Positions 25,301-35,200 of a DNA stretch of 64,000 bases are shown here, piece by piece. The notes under the pieces are model-generated. The model had not been told where the DNA came from. It was given only the letters and a program-made list of their open reading frames with translations, and ran no database searches. Origin of the DNA: Streptomyces fuscichromogenes (GTDB taxonomy: Bacteria; Actinomycetota; Actinomycetes; Streptomycetales; Streptomycetaceae); NCBI RefSeq assembly GCF_014645815.1, contig NZ_BMML01000004.1, positions 434,001 to 498,000 on the forward strand. The letters run 5' to 3'. Both the position numbers and the translations under genes were made by a program. The stretch's first letter is position 1; each line of letters starts with the position of its first letter.

Positions 25301-27373
25301 ACCGCGCAGGTCACCCTGCGCCGTCTCTCCGACGTGCTCGCCGAGACCGACGTGACCCGGGTCGACCTCCTCAAGATCGACGTACAACGGGCCGAACTCG
25401 ACGTCCTGCACGGCATCGACGACGCACACCTCGCGCTCGTCCAGCAGGTCGCCCTGGAGGTGCACGACGACACCGGCGGCGCACCGGACGGCCGGGTCAG
25501 GGAGATCGAGGAGTACCTGCGCACCCGCGGCTTCGAGGTGGTCACCGAACAGGACGACCTGCTGGCCGGCACCGACCGGTACGCGGTCTACGCCGTCCGT
25601 CCGGAATACCGCGAGGACCCCCGGCCGGTCGCCGAGCCGCCCCTGGCCGTGCCCGACGCGGCGCTGCTGCGGCAGTGGGCCGCGCAGCGGCTGCCGGAGC
25701 CCTTCGTCCCGGCCGAGGTGGTCTACCTGGACGAACTGCCGCTGACCGCGAACGGCAAACTCGACCGGAACGCGCTGCCCGCCCCGGGACAGCAGGACCG
25801 GGTCGTCACCGAGCCGACCACCACCGGCGAACGCGCGCTCGTCGCGGTCTGGGAGGAGGTGCTCGGCCGCACCGGGATCGGCATCGACGACGACTTCTTC
25901 GCCCTCGGCGGAGACTCGATCCGGGCCATCCGGATGCGGGCGGTGGCCGGGCGCGCCGGGCTGCGGTTCTCGCTGCGCACGGTCTTCCGCGCCGTGACGA
26001 TCCGGGCGCTGGCCGCCGAGATCACCGGCCAGGAGCCCGCCGCCGAGCCGCCCGCTCCCGAGCGGACCGCCTTCGACCTGATCGACCCGGCGGACCGCGA
26101 GCGGCTGGCGGGTGACGTCGTGGACGCGTACCCCATGACCGCGCTGCAGCTCGCCATGGTGTACCACGCCGAGACCTCGCCGGACAGCGGCAGCTACCAC
26201 GTCGTCACGGTGGTCACGGTGCGCGGCGACTGGGACCCGGCGGCACTGCGGTCGGCCGCGGCCCGGCTCGCCGCCCGCCACGAGGCGCTGCGTACCTCCT
26301 TCGACCTCGCCGGCTACCGGACACCGCTGCAACTCGTGCACGAACACGTCGAGATCCCCTGCCGTACGGAGGACCTGACCGCTCTCACCGCGGCCGGGCG
26401 CGACGAGCGGATCGCCGTGCTCGTCGCGGCGGAGGAGGCCGCGCGCTTCGACTGGCGGGCGCCGATGCTGCGGCTGGCCGCGCTGCGGACCGGCCCGGAC
26501 ACCTTCGAGCTGGTGCAGACCCATTTCCACGGGGTGCTCGACGGGTTGAGCCTGCAGCTGATGACCGAGGAACTGCTCGCCGAGTACGACCGCTGCCGGC
26601 TCGGACAGCGGGCGGAGCAGGCACCGACGCTGCCCTACCGCCGCTATGTCGAGGCGGAGCTCGCCGCCCAGACCGACGAGGACACCCGCCGGTACTGGCG
26701 CGAGGCCCTGTCCGGCGTCCGGCCCCTGCTGCTGGCCAGCACCGAGCGCCCCCGGATGAGCAGGGCGCTGGTCCTCCGCTACGACGAGGTGCCCGCGACG
26801 ACGTTCGTCCGGGCCGCCGAGGCGGCCCGGGTACCGGTCAAGTCGCTGCTCTTCACCGCGCACGTGCGGGCCCTGGCGGTGGCGGCCGCACGTACGGACG
26901 TGGTCACCGGACTGGTGATGAACGGGCGCATCGGTGAGGAAGGAGGCGACCGGACACTGGGCCTGTTCCTGAACACCGTGCCGGTCGCGGCGGAGGCCGC
27001 CGCCGAGCCGGCCCACCTGTGGCGGACCGAGCAGTCCCTGATCGGCCACCACGCCCTCCCGCTGGTGGACATCCAGCACTGCGGCACCGGCGCGCCGCTG
27101 TTCGACACGTTCTTCAACTTCGTCCAGTTCGAGCAGTCCGAGCCGGCCGGCACACCGGACGGTGCCCGGGTGACCGCGGAACGCGACCACGTCACCGACG
27201 TCGGCTTCGCGGTCGCCACCCACGCCGAGATCGCCGACGACCGCCTGCGGGTGACCGTCCAGTACGACCCCGACCTGGTCGGTGCGGACCGGCTCGACGC
27301 CTACGCCGACACGCTGCGCGCCGAACTGGACGCGGCGATCGCGCCGACGCACACCCTGGAGGGCCCCCGATGA
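22325..27373 (+). CDS. NRPS B: degenerate C, Glu-like A domain interrupted by an FkbM methyltransferase, T, C
   Basis: 1682 aa. Residues 1-345 are C-like but have TVDASVL where HHxxxDG belongs. The A domain spans ~370-1145: A3 FTSGSTGAARP (~515), A5 NLYGPTECT, A8 GRLDDQIKINGHRLE (~752), A10 PLTANGKLDRN (~1138). Between A8 and A10 lies a ~250-residue FkbM-type methyltransferase: VVLDVGANIGMFA (~880), FEPLPEPYALLEKNL, and VDLLKIDVQRAELDVL. Pocket residues read DAKDLGLVDK, close to the glutamate code DAKDLGVVDK. T domain at FFALGGDSIRA (~1191); terminal C ~1262-1670 with FHGVLDG, first His replaced but second kept. An Ala/Thr/Pro repeat linker precedes the methyltransferase. Probably an early module. 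Confidence 0.9.
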   Translation: MPVTESYRLSTQQRWHWTDDPDGRVTAQLRTAASLDRAGVERALAAVVERHEALRLRIGDLTGTGMPIQVVDEDAVLPVRAPEEEAGPAPVTVTLAADRLTVDASVLVADRESLVLLLDEFAAYYLGTQPAEDPDRIQFLDVAEWQADEAAGDVPAQPDAVTSVTLPYRDTAPADLTIECPLSDADPEPRVLGAWLRALGRYLDQDAETVTVAWYDSGRYPDGTAAVFGPLGCFVAVDLPVGADDSALGTALAAARGRSLRVAPLDRPAAAGFALHPRPRTEHLTALGTESVSVTAPLPATGLHLECVVEDGRLRLTLHLCGPDTDPAAGRMLLESVAAELAGGGAGPTETQALARWAGLAGPYAEQTLVALLDDAFAAAAGTDIAVIAPDATLTFAELDRAADATADRLRERNVRPGDRVVVLGERSASVVAAFVGVLRAGAVYVPLDPVHPTAWLAAQARAVDAALVIGTPGGAALTALGAHLPTLALDGTGPAKSGERVRIEPADPAYIIFTSGSTGAARPVVVEHRNAVALFTALQETVYADAPDGLRVAVNASLGFDASVKQLLQLAAGRTLCLVSEETRRDVPALLDWLTEHRAGVLDCTPSHLRLILDSREPGRRLPELLLVGGEAVDEALWQDLAGLDGVRAVNLYGPTECTVDTTWARVDGADTPSIGRPLPGLRVHVVDSAGRPVPPGCAGELMVAGPQVARGYWADEEAGAARFTEIDGVRAYRTGDRVRFLDDGRIAYLGRLDDQIKINGHRLEPGEVAAVLQAHPALARAVVDRRPTAPRAATAQGAATAPGAATAPGAATAPGAATAPDRLTAFVVPRPEATAGLLDDIVGVNPHETRYLFDEIFVQRTYLRGGITLREDAVVLDVGANIGMFARFVDATCPGARILAFEPLPEPYALLEKNLQGRRSRVELFPVGLSDRAGSASFTVYPGYSMMSGLAAYADPAAEISVVRRFLTNRREEALFGEVSDVLADRFTPDTAQVTLRRLSDVLAETDVTRVDLLKIDVQRAELDVLHGIDDAHLALVQQVALEVHDDTGGAPDGRVREIEEYLRTRGFEVVTEQDDLLAGTDRYAVYAVRPEYREDPRPVAEPPLAVPDAALLRQWAAQRLPEPFVPAEVVYLDELPLTANGKLDRNALPAPGQQDRVVTEPTTTGERALVAVWEEVLGRTGIGIDDDFFALGGDSIRAIRMRAVAGRAGLRFSLRTVFRAVTIRALAAEITGQEPAAEPPAPERTAFDLIDPADRERLAGDVVDAYPMTALQLAMVYHAETSPDSGSYHVVTVVTVRGDWDPAALRSAAARLAARHEALRTSFDLAGYRTPLQLVHEHVEIPCRTEDLTALTAAGRDERIAVLVAAEEAARFDWRAPMLRLAALRTGPDTFELVQTHFHGVLDGLSLQLMTEELLAEYDRCRLGQRAEQAPTLPYRRYVEAELAAQTDEDTRRYWREALSGVRPLLLASTERPRMSRALVLRYDEVPATTFVRAAEAARVPVKSLLFTAHVRALAVAAARTDVVTGLVMNGRIGEEGGDRTLGLFLNTVPVAAEAAAEPAHLWRTEQSLIGHHALPLVDIQHCGTGAPLFDTFFNFVQFEQSEPAGTPDGARVTAERDHVTDVGFAVATHAEIADDRLRVTVQYDPDLVGADRLDAYADTLRAELDAAIAPTHTLEGPR
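24704..24793 (+). repeat. Five 18-bp tandem repeats encoding an AATAPG linker
   Basis: Units of the form GCGGCNACGGCCCCCGGA occur five times in frame with one or two changes each (GCC/GCG alternating at codon 2). They code for a flexible Ala-Thr-Ala-Pro-Gly linker joining the A8 region of NRPS B to its inserted methyltransferase. Confidence 0.9.
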
Positions 27374-30300
27374 GCATCGTTCCGCGCAAGCGGCGGCAGC
27401 GACCGGACACCGCCGGGCCCGTCGCGCCCGCGTCCGGACAGGACCGGCCGCTCTCCGCGGCGCAGCAGCACCTGTGGCTGATGCACCGACTGCACCCGGA
27501 CAGCTCGCTCTACAACATCCCGCTGCTGCTGCGGCTGCGCGGCCCGCTCGACGTCGGTGTGCTCCAGCGGTGCCTGCGCGACATCGTCGCCCGGCACGAC
27601 ATCCTGCGCACCCGGTTCCCGGACCGCGCCGGAGTGCCGGTGCAGGTGGTCACCGAGGGCGCCCATGTACCGCTGCCGGTGCACGACATCGCCGCCGAGC
27701 CCGACCGGGACCGACGGCTGCGCGAGCTGCTCGACGAGGAGACCCACGCGCCGTTCGACCTGGCCGAGGAGGCTCCGCTGCGGGCGGCCGTGGTGCGCTG
27801 CGCGGCCGAGGAGCACGTGCTGGCACTGACGTTCCACCACATCGTCTTCGACGGGTCCTCGGCCGCCGTGCTCCTCGCCGAACTGGGCGAGCTGTACTCG
27901 GCCCGCCTCTCCGGCCGGGCGCCGGACCTGCCCGAACTGCCCGTGCAGTACGCCGACTTCGCCGAGCGCGGCCGGACGGACGGGGCCGGCGAGCAGCTGC
28001 GCTACTGGCAGCAGCGGCTGGCCCCGCCGCCGCCGACGCTGCAACTGCCCGCGGACCACTCCCGTCCGGCGGTGCAGAGCTACCGCGGATCGGTCGCCGA
28101 GTTCGAGGTGAGCGCCAAACTCGCCCGACGGGTGGCGGAGTTCGGCCGGGAACAGGGCGTGACCCCGTTCGTGGTGTTCCTCTCGGCGTTCTTCGCGCTG
28201 CTCGCCCGGTACACCGGCGAACGGGACCTGGCCGTCGGCATTCCGGTGGTCCGCCGTCCCGACCCCGATCTCGACGGCCTGATCGGATGCTTCGTCAACA
28301 CCCTGGTGATCCGGGTGGACACCGCACCCGAACTCGGCCTCCACGACCTGGTCACCGCGACCGCGGAGGCCGTCTACGACGCCTTCGACCACATGGACGT
28401 GCAGTTCGACGAGGTCGTGCAGGCGGTGCAGGCCGACCGGGACCCGAGCTACTCACCCCTGGTCCAGGCCAGTTTCGGACTGCAGACCGCAGAGCTGACC
28501 GGCGAGCTGAGACTGCCGGGCATCACCGTGGACACACTCACCGACACACAGGTGTCCGCGAAGTTCGACCTCAGTCTGGACCTCATCCAGCAGGGTGACG
28601 TGTTCCGCGGCGAGATCGAGTACGCCACCGACCTGTTCACCGCGGAGACCGCGCAGCGAGCCGCAGGCCACTGGGTGCAGCTGCTCGGCGCGCTGCTCGA
28701 CGATCCGGGCGCCCCGGTCGCCGCGGTGCCGATGCTGACTCCCGCGGAGCGCGAACACCAACTCGTCACCTGGAACGACACCGGGCTCGCGATCGGTGAT
28801 CTGCTGACCATGCCGGAGCTGTTCGACGCGCAGGCGGCCCGCACACCGGACGCGCTCGCCGTGGTCAAGGGCTCCGACCGGCTCACCTACGCCGAGCTGG
28901 AGCGCCGGGCCAACCAGCTGGCGCACCTGCTGCGCGGCCGGGGGGTGGGTACGGAGACCCCGGTCGGTGTGTGCATGGAACGCGGCGTGGACGTCGTCGT
29001 CGCCTTCCTCGGCGTGCTGAAGTCCGGTGGCGTCTACGTACCGCTGGACCCGGACTATCCGAGCGACCGGCTGGAGTACATGCTCGGCCACGCGGCGGTG
29101 CCGGTCGTGGTGAGCACCACCGCCACCGTCCGCGAGGTTCCCGCACTGGCCGACGCCCTGCGGCTCGACGAGGAGCGGGCGACGCTGGACACGATGCCGG
29201 ACACCGCTCCCGTGGTCGCCATCGACCCGGACCAGCTCTCGTGCATGTTCTACACGTCCGGATCCACCGGCACCCCGAAGTGCGCGATGGTCACGCACCG
29301 CAACTACGTGAACTACTTCCGTTTCTGGGAGCACACGTACCTGCGGGACACCCCGATGCGCTCGCATCTGCAGATGACCAGCTTCGCCTTCGACATCTTC
29401 GTCGCGGACGCCACCCGGGCCCTGTTCAGCGGGGCGAAGCTGGTCGTCGTCCCGCACGAGACGGTGATGTCCCCGCCGGACCTCCACGCCCTCATGGTGC
29501 GCGAGGAGGTGAACAGCGCCGAGTTCATCACCCCCATCCTCGCGGCGCTGGCCGATCACCTCCAGGAGGCGGGCCTGCGGCTGGACTTCCTCGATCTGCT
29601 GGTGGCCGGCAGCGACATCTGGTACTCCCGGGACTACCTGCGGGTACGTGATCTGTGCCGGGACGACACCCAGATCGTGGCCGCGTACGGGCTCAGCGAG
29701 ACGGCCATCGACAACGCCACGCTCGCCCGGCACGAGGGCCCGACGAGCGAGGACGGCATCGTGCCGATCGGCCGGCCCACCGCCAACACCCAGCTCTACG
29801 TGCTCAACGAGTGGCTGCAGCCGCAGCCGGTCGGAGTGCCGGGCGAACTGTACGTGGGCGGGGTCGGTGTGGGCCGCGGGTACCACCGGGACGCCCGGCA
29901 GACCGCGCGAGGGTACCTGCCCGACCCCTTCTCCCGCCTGGCCGGGGCCCGCATGTACCGCTCCGGCGACCTGGCGAAGTTCCGCCCGGACGGGGTGCTG
30001 GAGATCCTGGGCCGGATCGACAACCAGGTCAAGGTGCACGGTTTCCGGATCGAGCTCGGCGAGATCGAGTCCGCACTGCGCGGACACCCGGCGGTGGACA
30101 ACGCCGTGGTGGTGGTGCGCCCGGCCGCGGTCGGCGGCGACGCACGGCTCGTCGGCTACGCGACGCTGCTGGACGGCGAGGCCGAGGTCGACCTGGTGGC
30201 CTTCCTGACCGAATGGCTGCCCGCCTACATGATCCCGTCGGTGATCATGGTGCTGGACGCGCTCCCGCTCAACGCGAACGGGAAGATCAACCGCCGGGCG

Positions 30301-32283
30301 CTGCCGGAGCCGGCCACGGCGGACGACGCCGCCGGCGACCATGTGCCGCCCCGGACACCGACCGAGCGTCGCCTCGCCGAGATCTGGGCCGAGGTGCTGC
30401 GCGCCGACCGGGTCGGCCGCCACGACAACTTCTTCGCTCTCGGCGGCAGTTCGCTGATGCTCACCCAGGTCGCGGCACGCATCCGGCGGTCGCTGCACCG
30501 GGAGGTGCCGCTGCGGACCATCTACCAGTACCCGACGGTGGCCGCGCTCGCCGCGGAGCTGGTCACCCGCGCGGACCAGGGACAGGAACAGACCATCGCC
30601 GCCGCGCCGCGCGACGCGGCGCTGCTTCCCGCCTCGCCGGCCCAGGAACAGCTCTGGTTCCTCGACCGGCTCAACGGCGGCGACGTCAGCTACCACGTGC
30701 CCGCGGTGCTGCGGCTGACCGGACCCCTGCGGGTGGACGCGCTGGAGGAGGCGGTGCAGCGCCTGGTCGCCCGGCACGAGATCCTGCGCACCGTCTTCTC
30801 CTGGGCCGACAGCCGGCTGCACCAGACGATCGGCAAGGACGTCCGGGTTCCGCTGAGCCGCCGTGACCTCTCCCAACTGCCCGAGCCGCAGCGGACCGAG
30901 GCGCTCGACATGCTGATCAGGGCCGATGAGCGCGGGGCGTTCGACCTCGGCCAGGGGCCGCTCGTCCGGGCCATGCTGATCACCCTCGGCGCGGAGGAGC
31001 ACGTCCTCCTGCTGACCCAGCACCACATCGTCACCGACGGCTGGTCGACCTCGGTGCTGTACCGGGAACTCGGTGAGCTCTACGCGGCCGCCGCACAAGA
31101 CCGGGCGCCGGGCCTGCCGGAACAGCGGCTGCAGTACGCCGACTTCGCGGTGTGGCAGCGGGACTGGCTCGCCGGTCCCGACGGGCAGCGGCAACTCGAC
31201 TACTGGAAGGACCGGCTGACCGGCGCGCCCGAGGTGCTGGCCCTGCCGCTGGACCGGCCGCGGACGGCCGGCACCGGGAACGTGGACGGGGCGAGCGTCT
31301 CCGTCGCCGTCCCGGCGGACCTCCACCGCGACCTGCTGGGAGTCAGCCGGGCGCACGGTGTGACGCTCTTCATGACCCTGCTGGCCTCGTTCGGGGTGCT
31401 GCTCGCCCGCCGCACCGGGCAGCGCGACCTGGTGATCGGTACGCCCACCGCCGGGCGTACCCGGCTGGAGCTGGAGCCGCTGCTCGGCTTCTTCGTCAAC
31501 ACCGTGGCGCTCCGCTTCGACCTGGCCGGGGACCCGGCCTTCGCCGAGGTGCTCGAACGCGTGCGGGAGACCGCCCTGGGCGCCTACGAGCACCAGGACG
31601 TGCCCTTCGAGCGGGTGGTACAGCAGATCGGCCCGCGGCGCGACGCCCGCCACCATCCGGTCTTCCAGGTGCTGTTCGCGGTGGACGACGACGCGGCCGC
31701 CGAACTCGCCCTGCCGGGGCTGGAGGTGGAGGAACTGCGGACCGAGTACTCGACGGCCAAGTTCGATCTGGACCTGTCGGTCGAGCACACCGGGGGCGAG
31801 CTGCGGGCCTCGTTCGGCTACCGGACCGACGTCCTGGACGCCGCCACCGTCGAGGCGCTCGGCGCGGCCTGGCTCCGGGTGCTGGCCGAGGCGGTGCGGG
31901 ATCCGCGGCGTCGGGTCGCCGAGTTCGACCTGCCCTGGCCGGACGGGAGCGCCGACGCGGCCCCGGACCCGGACACCGGCGGCGATGCCGCACCGGACGC
32001 GGCGGCGCTGCCGGTCATCGGCCGGATGTGGGCGGAACTGCTCGACCTGGAGGACGTACGCCCGGACGAGGACTTCTTCCTGCTCGGCGGACACTCCCTG
32101 CTGGCCATGGACATCACCCTGACGCTCTCCGACCTGCTGGGTCTGACCGTGCCGGTACGCGCCGTGTTCGAGCACCCGACCCTCGGCGGCTTCACCGCCG
32201 AGGTGGGGCGGCGCGCCCGCGAGGCGGGCATCGACGACCTGGCCGGCCGGCTCTCCGCCGACGAGGGCGACGCCCGGTGGTGA
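27370..32283 (+). CDS. NRPS C: C-A-T-C-T
   Basis: 1637 aa from ATG 27370, ATGA overlap with NRPS B. C1 ~20-450 with FHHIVFDG (~155); A ~470-1000 with FYTSGSTGTPK (~627) and AYGLSETAI; T1 FFALGGSSLML (~1020); C2 ~1085-1510 with QHHIVTDGWS (~1218); T2 FFLLGGHSLLA (~1567). The A pocket reads DIAELAAIDK by eye. I do not recognise this code, but Glu at the 278 position and Asp at 331 are shared with ornithine/Dab-type codes, suggesting a basic side chain. The second module has no A domain, so T2 is loaded in trans. Both condensation domains look active. Confidence 0.92.
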   Translation: MSIVPRKRRQRPDTAGPVAPASGQDRPLSAAQQHLWLMHRLHPDSSLYNIPLLLRLRGPLDVGVLQRCLRDIVARHDILRTRFPDRAGVPVQVVTEGAHVPLPVHDIAAEPDRDRRLRELLDEETHAPFDLAEEAPLRAAVVRCAAEEHVLALTFHHIVFDGSSAAVLLAELGELYSARLSGRAPDLPELPVQYADFAERGRTDGAGEQLRYWQQRLAPPPPTLQLPADHSRPAVQSYRGSVAEFEVSAKLARRVAEFGREQGVTPFVVFLSAFFALLARYTGERDLAVGIPVVRRPDPDLDGLIGCFVNTLVIRVDTAPELGLHDLVTATAEAVYDAFDHMDVQFDEVVQAVQADRDPSYSPLVQASFGLQTAELTGELRLPGITVDTLTDTQVSAKFDLSLDLIQQGDVFRGEIEYATDLFTAETAQRAAGHWVQLLGALLDDPGAPVAAVPMLTPAEREHQLVTWNDTGLAIGDLLTMPELFDAQAARTPDALAVVKGSDRLTYAELERRANQLAHLLRGRGVGTETPVGVCMERGVDVVVAFLGVLKSGGVYVPLDPDYPSDRLEYMLGHAAVPVVVSTTATVREVPALADALRLDEERATLDTMPDTAPVVAIDPDQLSCMFYTSGSTGTPKCAMVTHRNYVNYFRFWEHTYLRDTPMRSHLQMTSFAFDIFVADATRALFSGAKLVVVPHETVMSPPDLHALMVREEVNSAEFITPILAALADHLQEAGLRLDFLDLLVAGSDIWYSRDYLRVRDLCRDDTQIVAAYGLSETAIDNATLARHEGPTSEDGIVPIGRPTANTQLYVLNEWLQPQPVGVPGELYVGGVGVGRGYHRDARQTARGYLPDPFSRLAGARMYRSGDLAKFRPDGVLEILGRIDNQVKVHGFRIELGEIESALRGHPAVDNAVVVVRPAAVGGDARLVGYATLLDGEAEVDLVAFLTEWLPAYMIPSVIMVLDALPLNANGKINRRALPEPATADDAAGDHVPPRTPTERRLAEIWAEVLRADRVGRHDNFFALGGSSLMLTQVAARIRRSLHREVPLRTIYQYPTVAALAAELVTRADQGQEQTIAAAPRDAALLPASPAQEQLWFLDRLNGGDVSYHVPAVLRLTGPLRVDALEEAVQRLVARHEILRTVFSWADSRLHQTIGKDVRVPLSRRDLSQLPEPQRTEALDMLIRADERGAFDLGQGPLVRAMLITLGAEEHVLLLTQHHIVTDGWSTSVLYRELGELYAAAAQDRAPGLPEQRLQYADFAVWQRDWLAGPDGQRQLDYWKDRLTGAPEVLALPLDRPRTAGTGNVDGASVSVAVPADLHRDLLGVSRAHGVTLFMTLLASFGVLLARRTGQRDLVIGTPTAGRTRLELEPLLGFFVNTVALRFDLAGDPAFAEVLERVRETALGAYEHQDVPFERVVQQIGPRRDARHHPVFQVLFAVDDDAAAELALPGLEVEELRTEYSTAKFDLDLSVEHTGGELRASFGYRTDVLDAATVEALGAAWLRVLAEAVRDPRRRVAEFDLPWPDGSADAAPDPDTGGDAAPDAAALPVIGRMWAELLDLEDVRPDEDFFLLGGHSLLAMDITLTLSDLLGLTVPVRAVFEHPTLGGFTAEVGRRAREAGIDDLAGRLSADEGDARW

Positions 32284-35200
32284 CGATCGCCGAGCGGTTC
32301 CGGGCGCAGGTCGCCCAGCACCCGGACCGCGTTGCCCTGGCCGAGGACGGCTCCGTCCGCACCTACGCCCGACTGCTCGCGGACGCCGAGGCGTTCGCGA
32401 GCGGGCTGACCCGCCTGGGGGTACGGAAGGGCACGCTCGTCGGCATCGCGGGCGGTCGGTCGGCCTCCTTCGTCACGGCGCTGGTCGGCACGGTGCTGGC
32501 CGGTGCCGGATACGTGCCGCTCAACCCGGGGCACCCGGCGGTCCGGCTGCGGCGGATCGCGGCGAAGGCGGACCTGCGCCTCGTGGTGCGCACGGGCGAC
32601 GGACCCGGACCGGAGGCGGCGGCCCTCCCGGACCGGACCCGGCTGCGCACCGCGGCGGAGGTGCTCGACGAGGGCGACGCCGACACCGCCCCGGACGAGA
32701 ACGCGCCGTTCGAGGACGTGCCGTTCGAGGACGTGCCGTTCGAGGACGTGCCGTTCGAGGACGTGCCGGACGAGAGCGTGCCGGCCTACGTCATGTTCAC
32801 CTCCGGCAGCACGGGCGAGCCCAAGGGCGTCGTCGTGGGCCAGGCCGGCGTGATCCGGCTGGTGTGCGGAGCGCGCTACGCGGGTTTCCGCCCGCAGGAC
32901 AGGATCGCGCACGGCGCCGCCCCGGAGTTCGACGCGGCCACCCTGGAGATCTGGGGCGCCCTGCTCAACGGCGCGGCCCTGCACATCGCCGATGCGGAGA
33001 CCATGGCCCGCCCGGCGCTGTACGGCGCGTTCCTGCGGCGCGAGCGGATCACGTTCGCCTGGCTGACGGCGCCGCTGTTCCATCGTATGGCGGAGCACGA
33101 TCCCGGCATGTTCGCCCGTCTGCGGGTGCTGATGACCGGCGGGGACGTGGTCTCGCCCAAACACGCGGCCCTGGCACTGGAACACTGCCCCGGACTGGAG
33201 CTCTACAACGGGTACGGGCCGACCGAGAACACCACCTTCACCACCGTGCACCGCGTCACCCGGCCGGTGCCCGAGCCGATCCCGATCGGCCGCGCGATCG
33301 AGGCCACCGACCTGTTCGTCTGCGACGACCGGGGCGATCCGGTCCCGGACGGCACCGAGGGCGAGCTGTGGGTCGCGGGGGCCGGGGTCGCCCGGGGCTA
33401 TCTGAACGACCCGGAGCTGACCGCGACCCGTTTCCGCGACGGCCGGTACCGCACCGGTGACCGGGTCACCCGGGACACGGCGGGCGTGCTGCACTTCCAC
33501 GGCCGGGTCGACCAGCAGGTCAAGATCATGGGGCAGCTCGTGGAGCCCGCCGAGGTCACCGCGGCGCTGCGCACCCTGCCGGAGGTGCGGCAGGCGCACA
33601 CGGTGGCCCGGCGGGACGCGGCGGGCGAGGCACGGCTGATCGCGTACGCCGTCACCGACGGAACCGGCGCGGGCCCCCTGCGGTCGGCGCTCGCCCGGCT
33701 GCTGCCCGGCTACCTGCGGCCGGCGCGCCTGCTCGTCCTGGACGAACTGCCGCTCGGACCGACCGGCAAGGTGGACCACGGCCGACTGCCCCTGCCGGAC
33801 GAGGCCGGACCGGCCGACGCGGGCGAACCGGCCGACGAGGACGTGCCGGCCGACGAGGACGTGCCGCCCCTGCACCGGCTGTGGGCCACCGTGCTGGGCT
33901 GCCGGGCGTCGGACCTCGATCCCGACAGCGGCTTCTTCGACATCGGCGGCGACTCGTTGAAGCTGGCCCGTCTGCTCGACCTGATCGACCGGCGGATGGG
34001 GCGCAGCCTGCGGTTCGCCGACGCCTACGAAGCGGACACGCTGCGCGAGATGGCCCGGCGGCTGGCGGCCGCACCGGCGGCGGTCCCGGCGATCCCGGCC
34101 GGCACCGGTTCGACCGGCGCGGTCCACCCGAGCCAGCGCGGCCTCTACGCGCTGTGGCAGGCCCGGCCCGACTCGCTCGCCTACAACATCCCGATCCGGC
34201 TCGACCTCGACGGCCCGCTGGACCCCGACCGGCTGCGGGCCGCCCTGCGCACCCTGGTCCGCCGGCACGACGCCCTGCGCACCCGGCTCTTCGTCGACGC
34301 CACGGGACTTCGCCAACAGGTGCTGGACGAGGCCGAGTTGGCCTGGGAGTCGGTACCGCCCGGCGACCCGGACACCGAACTCGCGGGTTTCGTCAGGCCG
34401 TTCGACCCGGCGGTGCCACCTCTGCTGCGCGCCCGGCTCGCCGGTTCCCGCCTCTACCTGGACCTGCACCACCTGATCGCCGACGGGGTCTCGGTGCGGG
34501 TACTCGTCCAGCAACTGCTCGACCTGCACGAGGGCGAGGCCGAGGGCGCGGTCCGGCCGGTGGTGCGCTGGCTGGACGCGGCCGAGTGGTGCGCCGAGCG
34601 GGCCACCCGTGACCACGGGTACTGGGTCCGGGAACTGGACGGCATGCCGGGAGCCGGCACGCTCGTCACCGACCACCCGCGCCCGCCGCGCCCGGGGGAC
34701 GCGGGCGCCCGGGAGCGCCGCGACCCGGTGGCCGCCGCCCTGCTGACCCGGGCCGCCCGGTCGCACCGTACGACTCCGTTCGTGGTGCTGCTCGCCGCCT
34801 ACGCGACCACTCTGGTCCGGACCGGCGGCGCGACCAGCCTGGTGATCGGAGCGCCGATGCACGGACGGTCGCACCCCGACCTGGCCGACACGGTGGGCAT
34901 GTTCGTCACCACGGTGCCCGTACCGGTGCGGATCACACCCGGCATGAGCCTGGCCGGCCTGGTGTCCGACCTCGACGCCACGCACCGCCGTGCTCTGGAC
35001 CGCCAGCACTTCGCGTTCGACGGCCTGGCCGTCGGCCGCGGCGCACGGCCGGGCACCCGCAACCCGCTGTTCGACGCGTTCCTGGCGCTGCAGAACATCG
35101 CCGTCTACGCGTACTCCGCCGGGAATCTGCGCGCCCGTCTGGAGCTGCTGCCGACCGGCAGCCCTCGGTTCGACCTCAATCTGCAGGTCCACGACCACCC

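Noticed and set aside
22304..27352. A 1682-codon open frame on the minus strand exactly opposite NRPS B, and others like it (28453-32175, 31818-35351, 35372-42010).
   Set aside because: Mirror frames produced by third-position G/C bias. The predicted proteins are low-complexity Gly/Arg/Val/Asp strings without domains, while the plus strand carries clear NRPS motifs.
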